A DNA stretch of 64,000 nucleotides. Origin: CAYWWY01 sp964580185. Lineage in GTDB: Bacteria; Thermotogota; Thermotogae; MWEM01. The position numbers and the translations under genes are program-made. The stretch's first letter is position 1. Each line of letters opens with the position of its first letter. The notes beneath the pieces were generated by a model that did no database searches, was not told where the DNA came from, and saw nothing but the letters and a program-made list of their open reading frames with translations. This document shows positions 42,605 to 50,643 of the stretch, piece by piece. The stretch covers positions 27,317 through 91,316 of the forward strand of contig CAZOJQ010000004.1 in NCBI GenBank assembly GCA_964580185.1. Reading direction: 5' to 3'.

Positions 42605-42686
42605 CAATATGGTTGCTGAATCCAATTCGTTCGTAAACTGGTAAAAGAAAGATTATTCTTTCAGCACATGAACGCCTATTTACATA

Positions 42687-42714
42687 ACAAAAAAGGGCAA
42701 TGGGTGGTTGGCCC
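42687..42714 (-). terminator. Probable terminator after the glycosylase-like gene
   Basis: On the minus strand GGGCCAA-CCACCCA-TTGCCC forms a 6-bp stem with one bulge, followed by six T. It lies about 45 nt after the stop codon of the 117-residue gene. Confidence 0.55.
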
Positions 42715-42760
42715 GAACGGAGGGGGTACTCGAATTCTATGAAAAAAACTAATTTTGCTT

Positions 42761-43114
42761 TTATTCCTTCCTATCTTCAAACCGAGATTTGCAAACTCTG
42801 CATCTTCGGATTAGTTCATGCAAGCTGGAATCACGATCAATCTGAGTATTCAAGATATGAGAATAAGCATGATAGATGTGTACAAGCGCCTCTCGATCCA
42901 TTTCCGATTTATGGTTGAACCCTCTATTGGTCATCTCGCGCGCCAACTCCTGATGCCTCGATTCTATTTTCCTCAGTTCAAGCAATCCGTTGCGAACATA
43001 TCCATCCATCCGAATCCCTTTTGCCATGGAACCAACAAACATATGGACTTCAACGTGTTCTCCCAAAAGGTGCTGATCGCACATGAATGAAGGGTTAACC
43101 ATCCACATTCTCAT
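42761..43114 (-). CDS. Pyrimidine-dimer DNA glycosylase family-like protein
   Basis: 117 residues. 'MRMWMVNPSFMCDQHLLGEH' and 'VEVHMFVGSMAKG', with 'RHQELAREMTNRGFNHKS', follow the pattern of small Pyr_excise-type proteins (LLGEH..LH and RHdxLxxEM..RGy.HkS). Members range from T4 endonuclease V-like dimer glycosylases to uncharacterised relatives, so repair of UV damage is likely but not certain. The start overlaps the preceding membrane-protein gene by 20 nt. Confidence 0.6.
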   Translation of the reverse strand: MRMWMVNPSFMCDQHLLGEHVEVHMFVGSMAKGIRMDGYVRNGLLELRKIESRHQELAREMTNRGFNHKSEMDREALVHIYHAYSHILNTQIDRDSSLHELIRRCRVCKSRFEDRKE

Positions 43115-43625
43115 GCTTTCTCCTTCTCGATATCCCCATAATCAATCCCAATGCAACAGACCATAGAGCCGCAAGCGTAATGCGCCATTCCGGGGGAAGA
43201 AAAAAGGTGATGGTATGAGCCGGTATCCAGAACCAGAGCAAAGTAACCAGCGCGCCTCGAATGCCTTGCCAATTTTGCTTGCGTTCGAGCAAATTATCCA
43301 AAAGCCGGTGTCCAAGAATTAACCACGGTCCAAAAAGGAGGTTCATGAAGAAAGAGATCCAGAAAGGTAGGATCACATCAGGCAAGAACCCTTGAACCCG
43401 AAGGGCGACAACGAAGCCTTCGAACCCGACAAAAGCATATTTGATTCCAACGGCCAAAACTGCCCATATTGCTGCTTTTCCAACGATTCGAACCCATGGT
43501 ATCCCACCCCATTTTCGATTTCGAATTGCTAATCCAATGAGTTCTCCGATTGTCCCAAGCAAAGCAAATTGAATCATCGATGAGATGATGGGGTGGTTTT
43601 GTACGAAAGTAGTCCACATGCGCAT
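43095..43625 (-). CDS. Mpv17/PMP22-like membrane protein
   Basis: 176 residues, four to five helices. 'FFMNLLFGPWLILGHRLLDN' and 'WFWIPAHTITFFLPPEWRIT' resemble the helices 3-4 of the Mpv17 family, whose eukaryotic members sit in mitochondrial and peroxisomal membranes; bacterial relatives of this length exist with no known function. 'LLGTIGELIG' starts the first helix. The stop codon lies within the next gene, so the two are probably coupled. Confidence 0.5.
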   Translation of the reverse strand: MRMWTTFVQNHPIISSMIQFALLGTIGELIGLAIRNRKWGGIPWVRIVGKAAIWAVLAVGIKYAFVGFEGFVVALRVQGFLPDVILPFWISFFMNLLFGPWLILGHRLLDNLLERKQNWQGIRGALVTLLWFWIPAHTITFFLPPEWRITLAALWSVALGLIMGISRRRKHENVDG

Positions 43626-43638
43626 CCCTCCTTATGGG

Positions 43639-44172
43639 TTATGCTATGGGTTTTTTGGGGGTAATTTTTCCTTCCTTGGCCTCTTCGGATCGAGCAAGCA
43701 TAAAAAATAAATCGGATAGACGGTTGATGAATTGAAGCATATGAACAGAAACTGGGCTTTGCCTGTGTAGAGAGACAACTCTTCGTTCCATCCTCCTGCA
43801 TATGGCTCGACAAACATCCAGTTTTGCTGCAGAATAGGTGCATCCGGGTACTACGAACCCTTTGAGGGGTAGCCTTTTTTCGTATTCATGAACCCGATTT
43901 GTTACCCATTGAACTGCTTCTTCGGTAATGGGGTTCTGAAAGGAAGTCCCAACTGTAGCCAGTTCTCCTGCGATTAAGAACAAGTAATCTTCGATGATGC
44001 AAAGGTCTTTAATAACCGGATCATCGAGGCAGATATGTCGAGATTCACTGATATAGGACCCCAGTTCATCAACTGTACCATAAGCTTCCACTCGAATATG
44101 GTCTTTGGGTACTTTCTGCCCTGACCATAATGATGTATTCCCTTCGTCTCCCGTTTTTGTTATGATGCTCAT
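43639..44172 (-). CDS. Cob(I)yrinic acid a,c-diamide adenosyltransferase (PduO type)
   Basis: 177 residues. 'IITKTGDEGNTSLWSGQKVP' is the ATP-binding N-terminus, 'EAYGTVDELGSYI' and 'RAICRRMERRVVSLH' (the R-x-x-x-R-x-x-E-R block) and 'QFINRLSDLFFMLAR' are conserved. It transfers the adenosyl group of ATP to cobalamin to make coenzyme B12. The start ATG overlaps trxB by 4 nt. This matters for the KamB-like and racemase genes, which point to a B12-dependent aminomutase somewhere in the genome. Confidence 0.92.
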   Translation of the reverse strand: MSIITKTGDEGNTSLWSGQKVPKDHIRVEAYGTVDELGSYISESRHICLDDPVIKDLCIIEDYLFLIAGELATVGTSFQNPITEEAVQWVTNRVHEYEKRLPLKGFVVPGCTYSAAKLDVCRAICRRMERRVVSLHRQSPVSVHMLQFINRLSDLFFMLARSEEAKEGKITPKKPIA

Positions 44173-45140
44173 AAAGACTCTCCAAAATAGGTTTTGATCG
44201 CCATGGTTGCCGCTAATGCTCCATCGGCGGCCGCGTTTACGATCTGACGGATGGGTTTTTTTACAATGTCTCCTATGGCAAAAACGCCTGTACATTGCGT
44301 TTCAAGGGTTTGTGGATTGACAGAAATAAATCCTTCTTCATCAAGAGGTACGATCCCATGAACCAGTTGCGAATTTGGCGCCAAACCAACATAAACAAAG
44401 GCACCATCAGTTGGAAATTCTCTAACTTCATTCGTTTTCTTGTTTTTTAACCGAAGATGAGTTAGCTTGGAATCTCCACAAAACTCTTCAACAATGGAAT
44501 CCCATTGAAAATGGATTTTGGAATTGGCAAAAGCCCGATCCTGAATCAGCTTTTCCGCCCTCAACCGGTCTCTTCTATGAATGATTGTCACTGAGTTTGC
44601 GATGGTAGAAAGGTAAATCGCTTCATCGACTGCAGAATTGCCTCCTCCGATAACCACTACATCTTTTCCCGTAAACAGTGGCCCATCACAGATCGAGCAA
44701 TATGAAAGCCCTTTCCCCTCCAGCCGATCTTCCCCTGCAACCCCCAATCTCTTGTGTTCTGCTCCTGTTGCAATAATTAAAACCTGGGACCGGATGATTC
44801 GTCCATCATCAGTATACACTTCTTTTTCCCGTCCGTTTATTCGGATCTCTGTTGCTTCGCTTGACAAGAACTGTAACCCGAAATAACCAGCATGGTCTTT
44901 CATTCGATCAGCAAGATCAGAACCGCTGATTTGCTGAAATCCCGGATAGTTTTCAATCATCATGGTTCGGGCCATTTGGCCTCCTTGCACGGTTTTTTCA
45001 ATGAGAAGGGCATTGATCCCCCCTCGAACAGCATATAAACCTGCAGTCATTCCAGCGGGCCCGCCACCGATAATGATCATATCGTATGAGTCTTTTGTTT
45101 CCGTAGGTTCAGGTAGGTCGCCCACATCAAAAAAAACCAT
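44169..45140 (-). CDS. trxB: Thioredoxin reductase
   Basis: 323-residue low-molecular-weight FAD enzyme. The FAD site is 'MIIIGGGPAGMTAGLYAVRG', the redox pair is CxxC in 'SYCSICDGPLF' (Cys-Ser-Ile-Cys in place of the usual Cys-Ala-Thr-Cys), the NADPH-site is 'VVVIGGGNSAVDEAIYL', and the C-terminal FAD block is 'GVFAIGDIVKKPIRQ'. It would reduce thioredoxin or a glutaredoxin-like partner with NAD(P)H. The GGGNSA and HRR (as 'IIHRRDRLRA') spelling is compatible with NADPH, though some relatives use ferredoxin. Confidence 0.93.
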   Translation of the reverse strand: MVFFDVGDLPEPTETKDSYDMIIIGGGPAGMTAGLYAVRGGINALLIEKTVQGGQMARTMMIENYPGFQQISGSDLADRMKDHAGYFGLQFLSSEATEIRINGREKEVYTDDGRIIRSQVLIIATGAEHKRLGVAGEDRLEGKGLSYCSICDGPLFTGKDVVVIGGGNSAVDEAIYLSTIANSVTIIHRRDRLRAEKLIQDRAFANSKIHFQWDSIVEEFCGDSKLTHLRLKNKKTNEVREFPTDGAFVYVGLAPNSQLVHGIVPLDEEGFISVNPQTLETQCTGVFAIGDIVKKPIRQIVNAAADGALAATMAIKTYFGESL

Positions 45141-45175
45141 TCTATCGCCCCTTTTCGGTAATTGTTCCGCTTCTT

Positions 45176-46534
45176 CTATTGAAACATGCGCTTCGCAAGA
45201 TACATTCCGCTCATTGATGCCTGAACGATTCCTCTCGTAAACCCGGATGCATCTCCCATTACATATACCTCTTCGCCAGGCAGTCGGAATGGTTGATCAT
45301 ATTGAGGTTTCAGAGAGTAAAATTTCGCCTCGACACCGTATAGGAAATTACCCGGATTGTTCACTCCGGGTATCGCATGGTTCAACCGTTCAATAAACTC
45401 TTCGATAGCGAATGCGGTTCTTCTTGGGAGGACTAGGTTCAGGTCTCCGGGAGTCGCATCAAGGGTTGGTTGAATATAGGATTTTGCGATCCTTTGCGCC
45501 GTTGATCTTCTTCCAAACAAAAAATCTTTATACCGTTGGATGATGATTCCTTTCTCACCCGCCAGTTTATTCGCGAGCCGTATGACCGATAATCCATACA
45601 TATTGGGATCATTGAAGGGATATGTAAAATTGTGAGTCACCAGAATTGCAAAGTTCGTGTTTTCTGTTTTGGTCTGCACAAAAGAATGTCCATTTACTGT
45701 GACAAAATCATTCCCTTCTTCCCGACTAACGAATCCTTTAGGATTGACACAAAACGTTCGGACTTCATCATCAGTTCTCGATAAGTATTTAACCTTGAAT
45801 TCATAAAGTACATCCGTTACGTCCTTGCTCACTTGATGGCTTAGCTCATATCGGATCCCAATGTCTACTTTCGTTCCAGAAAAGGGGATCTGCCGCTCCG
45901 ACAAAACCTTTTTTACCAAACCCGATCCGCCTCTTCCAGTTGCGAGAACGATCCGATCGTATTTTTCAGAAAGCATTCCATCCGAAAAGCGCAACTGATA
46001 CTTTCGCTTTTCCGGCAAAAAAACAACTTCCTCCACTTCTTTCTCAAACTCCATCCGAAACCGTTGCATCGGATCGAAAGAAAACCGATCAAATAGAGCG
46101 CGACAAACGATTTGCAGATTGTCCGTTCCCACGTGAATGAAATCACTCAATACCAAAGAAAGATTATTGCGAAAAAAACTTTCCGTAATCCTTGATAGCT
46201 TTCGATTATTTTGAATACTGCTTCTTTCAATCTGGTCCAAGGTCTTTTCAATTGTCCATAAACCAATAACGGGTTCAAGGAACTCCTGATATGTGTTTCT
46301 TCCTAAATAGGAAGCAATTTCGCCTCCGATCTCCTCAGAGATGGATAATTTCCCGTCAGAATATGTTCCTGCCCCTCCAAACCCATATATGGAACCTTTC
46401 CCATCCGGGGTCCGCTTATCTGGGGCATGGCCGCGTTCAAAGATATCAACACGAATCCCTGTAACTTGATCCCGGATCACTTGCTCCATAAAACCGATCG
46501 TACTTGTCCCACATCCAACAATAGCAATTCTCAT
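45176..46534 (-). CDS. FAD-dependent dehydrogenase of the COG2509 family
   Basis: 452 residues. The N-terminal dinucleotide site is 'IAIVGCGTSTIGFMEQVI', then 'SIYGFGGAGTYSDGKL' (a strong signature for this uncharacterised flavoprotein group), 'YDRIVLATGRGGSG' in the middle and 'EEVYVMGDASGFTRGIVQ' near the end. The family is widespread in anaerobes and its substrate is unknown. It lies 36 nt upstream of trxB, so the two flavoenzymes are probably cotranscribed from the promoter at 46564-46572. Confidence 0.88.
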   Translation of the reverse strand: MRIAIVGCGTSTIGFMEQVIRDQVTGIRVDIFERGHAPDKRTPDGKGSIYGFGGAGTYSDGKLSISEEIGGEIASYLGRNTYQEFLEPVIGLWTIEKTLDQIERSSIQNNRKLSRITESFFRNNLSLVLSDFIHVGTDNLQIVCRALFDRFSFDPMQRFRMEFEKEVEEVVFLPEKRKYQLRFSDGMLSEKYDRIVLATGRGGSGLVKKVLSERQIPFSGTKVDIGIRYELSHQVSKDVTDVLYEFKVKYLSRTDDEVRTFCVNPKGFVSREEGNDFVTVNGHSFVQTKTENTNFAILVTHNFTYPFNDPNMYGLSVIRLANKLAGEKGIIIQRYKDFLFGRRSTAQRIAKSYIQPTLDATPGDLNLVLPRRTAFAIEEFIERLNHAIPGVNNPGNFLYGVEAKFYSLKPQYDQPFRLPGEEVYVMGDASGFTRGIVQASMSGMYLAKRMFQ

Positions 46535-46563
46535 CGACTCACTCCTAAATCATATTCATGCCA

Positions 46564-46572
46564 ATTGTATCA
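46564..46572 (-). promoter_or_regulatory. Extended -10 promoter of the FAD dehydrogenase-trxB-pduO run
   Basis: TGATACAAT on the minus strand, 30 nt before the ATG. Confidence 0.5.
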
Positions 46573-46576
46573 CAAC

Positions 46577-46945
46577 TCAACGGGTTTGTAGACGGTTCCA
46601 GAAATCGTAGGCCTTCCGAAGATGAGGAATAACAATGGAGCCCCCAACAATCAAGCCAATAGACATACTCTCCTCCAGTTCTTCTGTAGATACACCACAA
46701 TGATGGCATTGTTGGAGATGGTATGTAATACAGTCATCACATCGCAACACAAGAGATGCAACCAAACCCAAAAGTTCTTTCGTCTTCTGATTGACTGCCC
46801 CCGGTCTATAGACTTGGTGATCCAAAGACATGAACCGTTTTGTGACCATACCAGCGTTCATTAAGATTTGTTGGTTTAATCGCTCTCTCTCTTGGAAAAA
46901 GATGCCTGTTGGATTCTCACCGTTTTTGAATGATTCGCAACTCAC
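46577..46945 (-). CDS. Carboxymuconolactone decarboxylase/AhpD-like protein
   Basis: About 122 residues. The core is 'LLGLVASLVLRCDDCITYHL', with the CxxC and downstream His of the AhpD group, followed by 'CGVSTEELEESMSIGLIVGG'. Members reduce peroxiredoxin partners or act on small substrates; the CxxC suggests a thiol redox role, which fits with trxB nearby. GTG at 46945 lies 8 nt after GGAGGGAG and was chosen; ATG at 46960 (five codons longer) is possible but starts next to a terminator with poor ribosome site. Confidence 0.8.
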   Translation of the reverse strand: MSCESFKNGENPTGIFFQERERLNQQILMNAGMVTKRFMSLDHQVYRPGAVNQKTKELLGLVASLVLRCDDCITYHLQQCHHCGVSTEELEESMSIGLIVGGSIVIPHLRKAYDFWNRLQTR

Positions 46946-46966
46946 ACTCGCTCCCTCCATTTCTTT

Positions 46967-47001
46967 GCAAAAAAAAAGGCCGGACCGACAATCCGGCCTT
47001 T
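46967..47001 (-). terminator. Rho-independent terminator of the PEGA-repeat gene
   Basis: AAAGGCCGGA-N7-TCCGGCCTTT, a perfect 10-bp stem, followed on the minus strand by a run of T. It is 17 nt after the PEGA-protein stop codon and directly before the AhpD-like gene. Confidence 0.9.
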
Positions 47002-47017
47002 CATTCATTCGATAAAC

Positions 47018-48676
47018 CTAATAAATTCGTACCAATGAAGCATTAATTGAGTAGGATTCTCCCGCGCGAACATTGATCCTTGTAATATAGCTGAAATACC
47101 CTTCTGCCACGATCAATACTTCATATAGCCCTCCATCAAGTTCCAAAGAAATGGGACTGTTTGGAGATATCGTCCCTCGAGACCGACCGTTGACAAATAC
47201 CGTACTGGTTACATTGGCTTGTACATTCAAGCGAGCTCTCAAAACTTGTAAAGCCGCATTGATTTCTTGATTTGCCCCACTAGCAAGAGTGACCGTTGTT
47301 GTCCAATCTTGATACCCTTCTCGGGTCAATCGGACTTGGTAGGTGCCTGGACTAAGAGTCATTTGGAAGGGGGTTTGATTCCCCGTATTCGAACCATCTA
47401 TGAAAATCCTTGCTCCACTAGGATTGGAGCGAATAGATACTGTTGCTTGAAGGGGGGACAAACGAACAGGAATCGTCTTATACTCTCCCCCGCTTAACGT
47501 AAAGCTTACATTATAAGGATTGTACCCCGAACGAGTAACCGATAAAGAGTGAGTCCCCGCGTGGAGGGTCAACGTCAGTTCCCCCCCTGCAGGACCGTAG
47601 TCAACACCATTTATCGAGACCCTCGCATCAAAAGGATCTACTTGTATTTTTACCGTTCCGTCCTGAGGAAGATCTCTTTGAAGGGTAACATTCGCAGTTC
47701 TATGTTCCCCTGAGGAAAGCGTAAACGTTGTTTGGAAATCTTGGTAACCCGACAGCCGGAGCAAGAGTGTATGAGTTCCTACTGAAACTTGGTTGATCGT
47801 AATGGGAGTCATCCCACGGAAACTCCCATCTAAAAAAACTTGAGCATTGGAAGGAACACTATTGACAGTAACTCTTCCTGGTTGGCTCGGAGGAGCAAGC
47901 GGTACCAAAGTTGCCGGAATCACTACTGTAGACCCGCTTTGCATATAAAACTCTCTCTCATATGTTTGATACCCAGAAAGATAATAGCGAACAATATGAT
48001 ACCCTTCAAAAATCGTGGTTTTCAGATTTGTTTGGCCAACCCATTTCCCGTCAAGCCAAATTGCTGCTCCTGAAGGACTGGACTGGAAATCTACCGTTCC
48101 TTTGTTGGGAGCAGATCCTACATAGAAAAAGGTCATCGCCGAAGTCCACTCTGGTTCGGGTTTTTCCGGTTGAATAATGATTCTTTGAATCATCTGTTTT
48201 AGGTCAGATTCCGCATCTCTTGTGGCTTGGATTAACGGGGTAGTTTGGAACTGTTGCGTCCATGTATTATAGACGGCAAACTGTTCGGTGCTTGCAACAA
48301 TCTGCAGGTATTCCTTACCCAGTTTGTTATCAATAGTTAGGTTGTATCTTTGATCAGGAATGGTATAAGTCACTCCGCTTCGGACTAAGTTATCTGGGTG
48401 AAATCGGTTTGGGAATAAAATCGTAGTCACTCCATCGGCTTGAATGTTGTAGATAACAACATATGCGTCTTTGTTTGCTTTGAATGAAATGCGTACTCGT
48501 TCTCCCGGTTGATATACCGCTCCTTCCGGACGATCCATCGAAATACTAACTTCCAAACTCGTCGGTTGTTCAGGAGTAATGATGATTGCGCGAGGATTAA
48601 TTTCGGCAACACGACCCAAACCGATCAAACTTACCATCAGAAAAACTGCAACTACCAACCAACTCTTTTTCTGCAT
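47018..48676 (-). CDS. Exported PEGA-repeat protein with DUF4384-like domain
   Basis: 552 residues with signal peptide (MQKKSWLVVAVFLMVSLIGLG). Residues about 35-150 resemble DUF4384 ('PGERVRISFKANKDAYVVIY', 'ILFPNRFHPDNLV'), a cell-surface sensor-like beta domain. Five PEGA repeats follow (about 190-250, 270-345, 350-415, 420-485, 490-550), each with an [ILVA]-xxxPxxA-x-[IV]-x[IVL]DG core such as 'SSPSGAAIWLDGKWVG' and 'SNPSGARIFIDGSNTG'. They likely anchor or decorate the envelope. The ATG at 48676 has GGAAGGTGAGG upstream. No enzyme motif is visible; the strong terminator suggests independent expression. Confidence 0.8.
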   Translation of the reverse strand: MQKKSWLVVAVFLMVSLIGLGRVAEINPRAIIITPEQPTSLEVSISMDRPEGAVYQPGERVRISFKANKDAYVVIYNIQADGVTTILFPNRFHPDNLVRSGVTYTIPDQRYNLTIDNKLGKEYLQIVASTEQFAVYNTWTQQFQTTPLIQATRDAESDLKQMIQRIIIQPEKPEPEWTSAMTFFYVGSAPNKGTVDFQSSPSGAAIWLDGKWVGQTNLKTTIFEGYHIVRYYLSGYQTYEREFYMQSGSTVVIPATLVPLAPPSQPGRVTVNSVPSNAQVFLDGSFRGMTPITINQVSVGTHTLLLRLSGYQDFQTTFTLSSGEHRTANVTLQRDLPQDGTVKIQVDPFDARVSINGVDYGPAGGELTLTLHAGTHSLSVTRSGYNPYNVSFTLSGGEYKTIPVRLSPLQATVSIRSNPSGARIFIDGSNTGNQTPFQMTLSPGTYQVRLTREGYQDWTTTVTLASGANQEINAALQVLRARLNVQANVTSTVFVNGRSRGTISPNSPISLELDGGLYEVLIVAEGYFSYITRINVRAGESYSINASLVRIY

Positions 48677-48736
48677 TGCCTCACCTTCCTTCATATGATG
48701 TACATTCATACTCGAATGAGATTTTGAATCCTTTTT

Positions 48737-50158
48737 TTACAGGGAGAACGATATCATCGCGTTCCCTCGTCCTGGGATAAATAGATGCAAAGCAACCGAG
48801 TCTCCAGACTGCAATGGCTCTATTCTGTTTTCCCATATATCGATACTAGATACTTCTATCCGATTCAGAGCTAGGATAACCATACCTGAACGAATCCCCA
48901 ACCGATAGGCGGTGCTCTGGGGATCGATATCTACGACAACAATCCCAGTAACTTGTTCAGGGATATCATATCTCTGACGCAAATCAGGGCTTAATTCTGC
49001 AACGGAAAATCCAAACAAATCCGACCGAAGCGCTTCCGGTAACTCTTCAGGCTCCGGGTCGGGTTGTATGATTGTTTCTTCAGTCTCTGGGCTTTGTCCA
49101 AGAATAACATTGATTGTGATGGCCGATCCATTCCGATCGAGTACGATTTCGACCCGCTCATCGATTCTTTTGGACTGAATCATACTCACTAAATGAGCAT
49201 GATCATGAACGGCCTTTCCATCAAATCGAATAATCACGTCTTGCGGTTTCATTCCTGCCCGCTCTGCTGGACTGTTTGGACTAATTTCAACGATTAGAGC
49301 TCCGTTTGTAGATTCCAAACCCAATGCCTTTTGGGTATTCTCGTCTACCGACATTACAACAACACCCAAAAAGGCTTTCCTCAGTTTTCCGTATCGGATC
49401 AAGTCTTCCAACCACATTTTGATTCTATTGATGGGTATTGCAAATCCAAGGTTGATTCCTTCCATGGGATTGACAATTGCTGTATTGATACCAATGACTT
49501 CTGCATGAATATTCAGGAGAGGACCTCCACTGTTGCCCGGGTTAATTGCCGCATCCGTTTGAATCAGATCGGGGTAATACCCTCCGCTCCGATCCGGTTT
49601 TGGGATCCTGCGGTCGAGCGCGCTGATCACTCCTAGTGTTACTGTGTGCTGGAATCCAAGGGGGTTTCCTATTGCAATAGCCCACTCGCCGATTTTTAGG
49701 GCATCCGAATCTCCAAAGGTCAAATATGGGAGCTGCGTATCATTATCTCGTACGATTTGTAACACAGCAATATCCATATCCGAATCGCCGCCGATGTACT
49801 TAGCGTCAAAGACAGTACCATCCATCATAGTTATGGTTATCTTCTGCGCATCGCGGACAACATGTTCATTGGTTAGAATATGCCCATCTGAATCGAATAT
49901 GACCCCGGATCCAAGGGACGTTTCCTGCCGGGGCGCGCCAAATGGAGAAAGGTCTTCACCAAAAAACCGGCGAAAAAACTCATCCATGAACGGATCGATT
50001 GAAGCGCGAGCTGTCCGAACAACATCAATCTTTACTACGGCATTTGATGCTGCATCAACAACATTAACGATCGGACTCCGGTAATCCGGATTCACATAGG
50101 CCATAAGTGAAAGACCGACCAAAAGGAATACTGTAACTGCTATCCATCTTTTTTTCAT
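48737..50158 (-). CDS. HtrA/DegP-type periplasmic serine protease
   Basis: 473 residues with signal peptide (MKKRWIAVTVFLLVGLSLMAY). The trypsin-like triad is His in 'ILTNEHVVRDA', Asp in 'SDMDIAVLQIV' and Ser in 'INPGNSGGPLLN'. Two PDZ domains follow ('NSPAERAGMKPQDVIIRFDG'; 'STAYRLGIRSGMVILALN'). It degrades or refolds damaged envelope proteins. The ATG at 50158 has GGAGGTG 7 nt upstream. With RseP, LptA and PEGA proteins nearby, it fits envelope stress handling. Confidence 0.94.
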   Translation of the reverse strand: MKKRWIAVTVFLLVGLSLMAYVNPDYRSPIVNVVDAASNAVVKIDVVRTARASIDPFMDEFFRRFFGEDLSPFGAPRQETSLGSGVIFDSDGHILTNEHVVRDAQKITITMMDGTVFDAKYIGGDSDMDIAVLQIVRDNDTQLPYLTFGDSDALKIGEWAIAIGNPLGFQHTVTLGVISALDRRIPKPDRSGGYYPDLIQTDAAINPGNSGGPLLNIHAEVIGINTAIVNPMEGINLGFAIPINRIKMWLEDLIRYGKLRKAFLGVVVMSVDENTQKALGLESTNGALIVEISPNSPAERAGMKPQDVIIRFDGKAVHDHAHLVSMIQSKRIDERVEIVLDRNGSAITINVILGQSPETEETIIQPDPEPEELPEALRSDLFGFSVAELSPDLRQRYDIPEQVTGIVVVDIDPQSTAYRLGIRSGMVILALNRIEVSSIDIWENRIEPLQSGDSVALHLFIPGRGNAMISFSL

Positions 50159-50485
50159 TATCAATCACCTCCGGATAATTTTCCATTTCAAAAGACGAGA
50201 AATACTGGCGGTTGTTTCGATCCATTGATCAATCATTATCCGGTAAACCCCATTACCAAAAGAAAAAATCCAAAAAAAGTCGAGAAAGAGCGTAGACATA
50301 AACCAGGCGGCGATCGATTCGTTTGTGTTTCTGAGAAAGAAATGATGGTCTTTTGATTCGATTGAAGGAATGAGTGGAAAAACTAGAATGGGGAAAAAAA
50401 CGGTAAATTTCTTATGATATTGGCCATTCCAAGAGTATTTCCACTTTGTTCTACCCAAAACGAAAAAAAAACAGGATATCTGAGG
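50159..50485. other. Region without a convincing gene, left of the sugar transporter promoter
   Basis: About 330 nt between htrA and the rightward promoter. A minus-strand frame of 112 codons (50165-50503) ends with its stop codon in the htrA Shine-Dalgarno, but its composition is Phe/Trp/Ile-rich, it overlaps the sugar promoter at its start, and no family was recognised. The region must hold the htrA promoter; none was clear. Confidence 0.4.
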
Positions 50486-50515
50486 TTGAAAAGAAAAATC
50501 CAAATAGTGTACAAT
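50486..50515 (+). promoter_or_regulatory. Promoter of the sugar ABC transporter operon
   Basis: TTGAAA at 50486-50491, an 18-nt spacer, and TACAAT at 50510-50515 with a TG one base upstream. It is one of the two promoters in this window with both hexamers clear. Confidence 0.7.
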
Positions 50516-50528
50516 GGAAACGGTTCCA
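50515..50528 (+). promoter_or_regulatory. LacI/GalR-type operator overlapping the transcription start
   Basis: TGGAAACGGTTCCA is a near-perfect 14-bp palindrome with a central CG, the classic LacI-family operator form. It starts at the last base of the -10 hexamer, so a bound repressor would block RNA polymerase. The regulator gene is not in the window. Confidence 0.65.
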
Positions 50529-50592
50529 CTGAAGGTTCATTCCCTTCGGATGGTTCATGGTTCCATGGTTCCCTTTACAAAGGAGGAAAGCG

Positions 50593-50643
50593 ATGATTTA
50601 CAGACAGGCTATAATCCTGACTATGGGTGATCCTCATGGCTAA
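50593..50643 (+). CDS. 16-codon leader ORF upstream of the permease gene
   Basis: AAAGGAGGAAAGCG precedes an ATG opening a frame MIYRQAIILTMGDPHG that stops with TAA inside the permease start (ATGGCTAA). The ribosome site is much stronger than that of the permease itself, so the short frame may drive coupled translation of the transporter. Whether the peptide has a function is unknown. Confidence 0.45.
   Translation: MIYRQAIILTMGDPHG

Noticed and set aside
50165..50503. 112-codon minus-strand frame upstream of htrA
   Set aside because: It is Phe/Trp/Ile-rich, matches no family, and its start overlaps the rightward sugar promoter. The stop in the htrA ribosome site is suggestive but not enough.
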